From Sphingomonas sp. 28-63-12 (lineage in GTDB: Bacteria; Pseudomonadota; Alphaproteobacteria; Sphingomonadales; Sphingomonadaceae): 35,958 bases of DNA. A model generated the notes under the pieces. The model was not told the DNA's origin, did not search any database, and saw nothing but the letters and a program-made list of their open reading frames with translations. Of the stretch, positions 34,657-35,958 are shown piece after piece; position 1 is the first letter of the stretch, and each line of letters begins with the position of its first letter. The stretch covers positions 1 to 35,958 of the forward strand of contig NCGD01000025.1 of NCBI GenBank assembly GCA_002281535.1, given 5' to 3'. The position numbers and the translations under genes are program-made.

Positions 34657-35958
34657 AACACCGCCTTTGCCGTTGGCTCTTTCATCATCGCCTGCCGCAC
34701 CAGCGGAATGGGCGGGCCGCCATAGCTCAGAAACGCGTCGTGGAAGCCCTTCCACGCCTTGGTCCCGCCCCGGCTGGCGGTCCAATCGGCGCGCAGCTTG
34801 CGGATCATCAGCTTGCCGAGCGTATAATTGAGATAGGCCGGGTCATAGGTGCCGCGGGCCGATTGCTGGCGCGCGGTCCCTTCGTCCTGATGGCATTCGG
34901 TGACGAACAATTCCCGGGATTGCTCCTGGGTCATCGTGCCCGAATGCATCCGGATCGCCGACAGGAAGCGGCAATCACGCAGCAGCGCATTGGCGAGCTG
35001 GCCGATATGCGTCTCCGGATCGCCGTTGTTCAGCCCGGCTTCCCACATCATTTCCTCGGCATAATGCGCCCAGCCTTCGGCATAGGCATAGCCGACGAAT
35101 AATTGCCCGAAAAGCGAGGGCGAGCGATTGGCGTGCAGGAACTGGACGAAATGGCCCGGCATCACTTCATGCACCGAAGTGAAGAGCAGATCATCCTTGC
35201 CGGGCACGAAGCCGTCCTGGACCTCCTTGCTCCAGCTCGGATCGGGCGGCGAGATATAATAGACTGACGGGATGCCCTTATCGAACGGCCCGGGCGGATC
35301 GATATAGGCGGAATTCTGCCGGTTATAGGGCGGACTTTCCTCGACCAGCGCCGCTTCGGTGCCGGGAATCGACACGAGGTCATGATCGATCACGAACGCG
35401 CGGAGCATGGGGATCTGGCGCCGCGCCTCGGCCACGGGGCCGGCTTCGGGCTTGTTGGCGTTCATCTTGGCGGTACACGCCTCGATCGTCGCGCCGGGGG
35501 CGAATTTGGCGCAAGCCTCGGTCAGCGCCGCCTGATTGCGCTTGAGATCGGCATCACCGATCTTCTCCAGCTCGGCGAGCGGCGTCTCCACCCCTTCAGT
35601 TGCCGCGATCATGCGCGAGAAGCGTTCGGCCCCCAGCGCAAAGTCCTGCGTTGCCGTTGGGCGCTGGCTTTCAAGCCAGCTGCCAATCTCCTTCATCGAT
35701 TTGGCTGCCGCTTGCGCCGCACTGTCAAACTGTTGCTGCAGCGCCGGGTCCTTGACCTCGGCAAACGCCTTTTTGGCGTCCCCGGCATAGAAATCGGCAA
35801 AGCCGTTGAAGCCGGCAACGCCGTAGTTGACAAAGCTCAGCGGCATCGGCGTTTTCAGATTGGCGCGGATATTGGGCGCCTGCGCCGTCACGCTGTTGAA
35901 AAACGCGATCATCGCCTTCATTCGGGTTGGCGCATCGGCATAGGGCCGGGCGATATAG
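34653..35958 (-). CDS. DUF885 family peptidase-like protein, 5' end outside the window
   Basis: This is the C-terminal 434 residues of a DUF885 protein, a family of secreted or periplasmic putative metallopeptidases. The frame stays open from the window edge (YIARPYADAPTR precedes an internal Met at 35921), so the start lies beyond 35958; family members are usually 550-620 aa, so about 150-200 residues are missing. The metal motif HEVMPGHF is present, followed by YAYAEGWAHYAEEMM, whose Glu could be a further ligand. The C-terminal LNYTLGKLMIRKLRADW block is also typical. Catalysis by the family is inferred. Confidence 0.88.
   Translation of the reverse strand, partial: YIARPYADAPTRMKAMIAFFNSVTAQAPNIRANLKTPMPLSFVNYGVAGFNGFADFYAGDAKKAFAEVKDPALQQQFDSAAQAAAKSMKEIGSWLESQRPTATQDFALGAERFSRMIAATEGVETPLAELEKIGDADLKRNQAALTEACAKFAPGATIEACTAKMNANKPEAGPVAEARRQIPMLRAFVIDHDLVSIPGTEAALVEESPPYNRQNSAYIDPPGPFDKGIPSVYYISPPDPSWSKEVQDGFVPGKDDLLFTSVHEVMPGHFVQFLHANRSPSLFGQLFVGYAYAEGWAHYAEEMMWEAGLNNGDPETHIGQLANALLRDCRFLSAIRMHSGTMTQEQSRELFVTECHQDEGTARQQSARGTYDPAYLNYTLGKLMIRKLRADWTASRGGTKAWKGFHDAFLSYGGPPIPLVRQAMMKEPTAKAVF

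Overview
The window is GC-rich chromosomal DNA from an alphaproteobacterium, most likely a sphingomonad (Sphingomonas or a close relative). This is inferred from the trpF-trpB-trpA-accD-folC order, the TonB-dependent receptor, the hopanoid-type lipid genes and the general protein style. No phage, transposase, CRISPR array, tRNA or rRNA was seen. Most of it is conserved core gene content with short intergenic gaps and frequent 4-nt start/stop overlaps.

Left part (1-11410): lon on the minus strand ends at a long AT-rich hairpin and carries a heat-shock-like promoter. Divergent from it are an M1-family metallopeptidase and an isoprenylcysteine methyltransferase-like membrane enzyme. A tight plus-strand unit follows: trpF, trpB, an unrecognised 57-aa membrane protein, trpA, accD and folC. 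The small protein is joined to both trpB and trpA by ATGA overlaps. An AmpG/PAT-type transporter runs convergent to folC.

Middle (11473-18781): an orphan Rieske oxygenase alpha subunit, then a minus-strand operon dabB-dabA plus a 77-aa protein with its own strong ribosome binding site. DabA/DabB are the known two-subunit energy-coupled CO2-hydrating system (DUF2309 plus a NuoL-like proton channel). A divergent LysR regulator has a perfect T-N11-A dyad over its own start codon. A receiver-only response regulator and a DUF1499 protein form a small unit next to it.

Right part (19345-35958): rluB-rsmD on the plus strand; a PiT phosphate transporter followed by an MHS-family transporter on the minus strand, preceded by a PHO box that matches the consensus at 13 of 14 positions; an NTF2-like protein; a GT4 glycosyltransferase; a UvrD/PcrA helicase; an hpnI-hpnK pair (glycosyl transfer then deacetylation on a lipid, probably a hopanoid); a small secreted His/Arg/Tyr-rich protein; an unknown 114-aa protein divergent from a DUF2946-like/TonB receptor pair with palindromic operator candidates between them; a DUF985 cupin; and a DUF885 peptidase-like gene cut by the window end.

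The least explained elements are the trp-embedded membrane protein, the third gene of the dab operon with its LysR site, and the divergent control region at 31377-31477.
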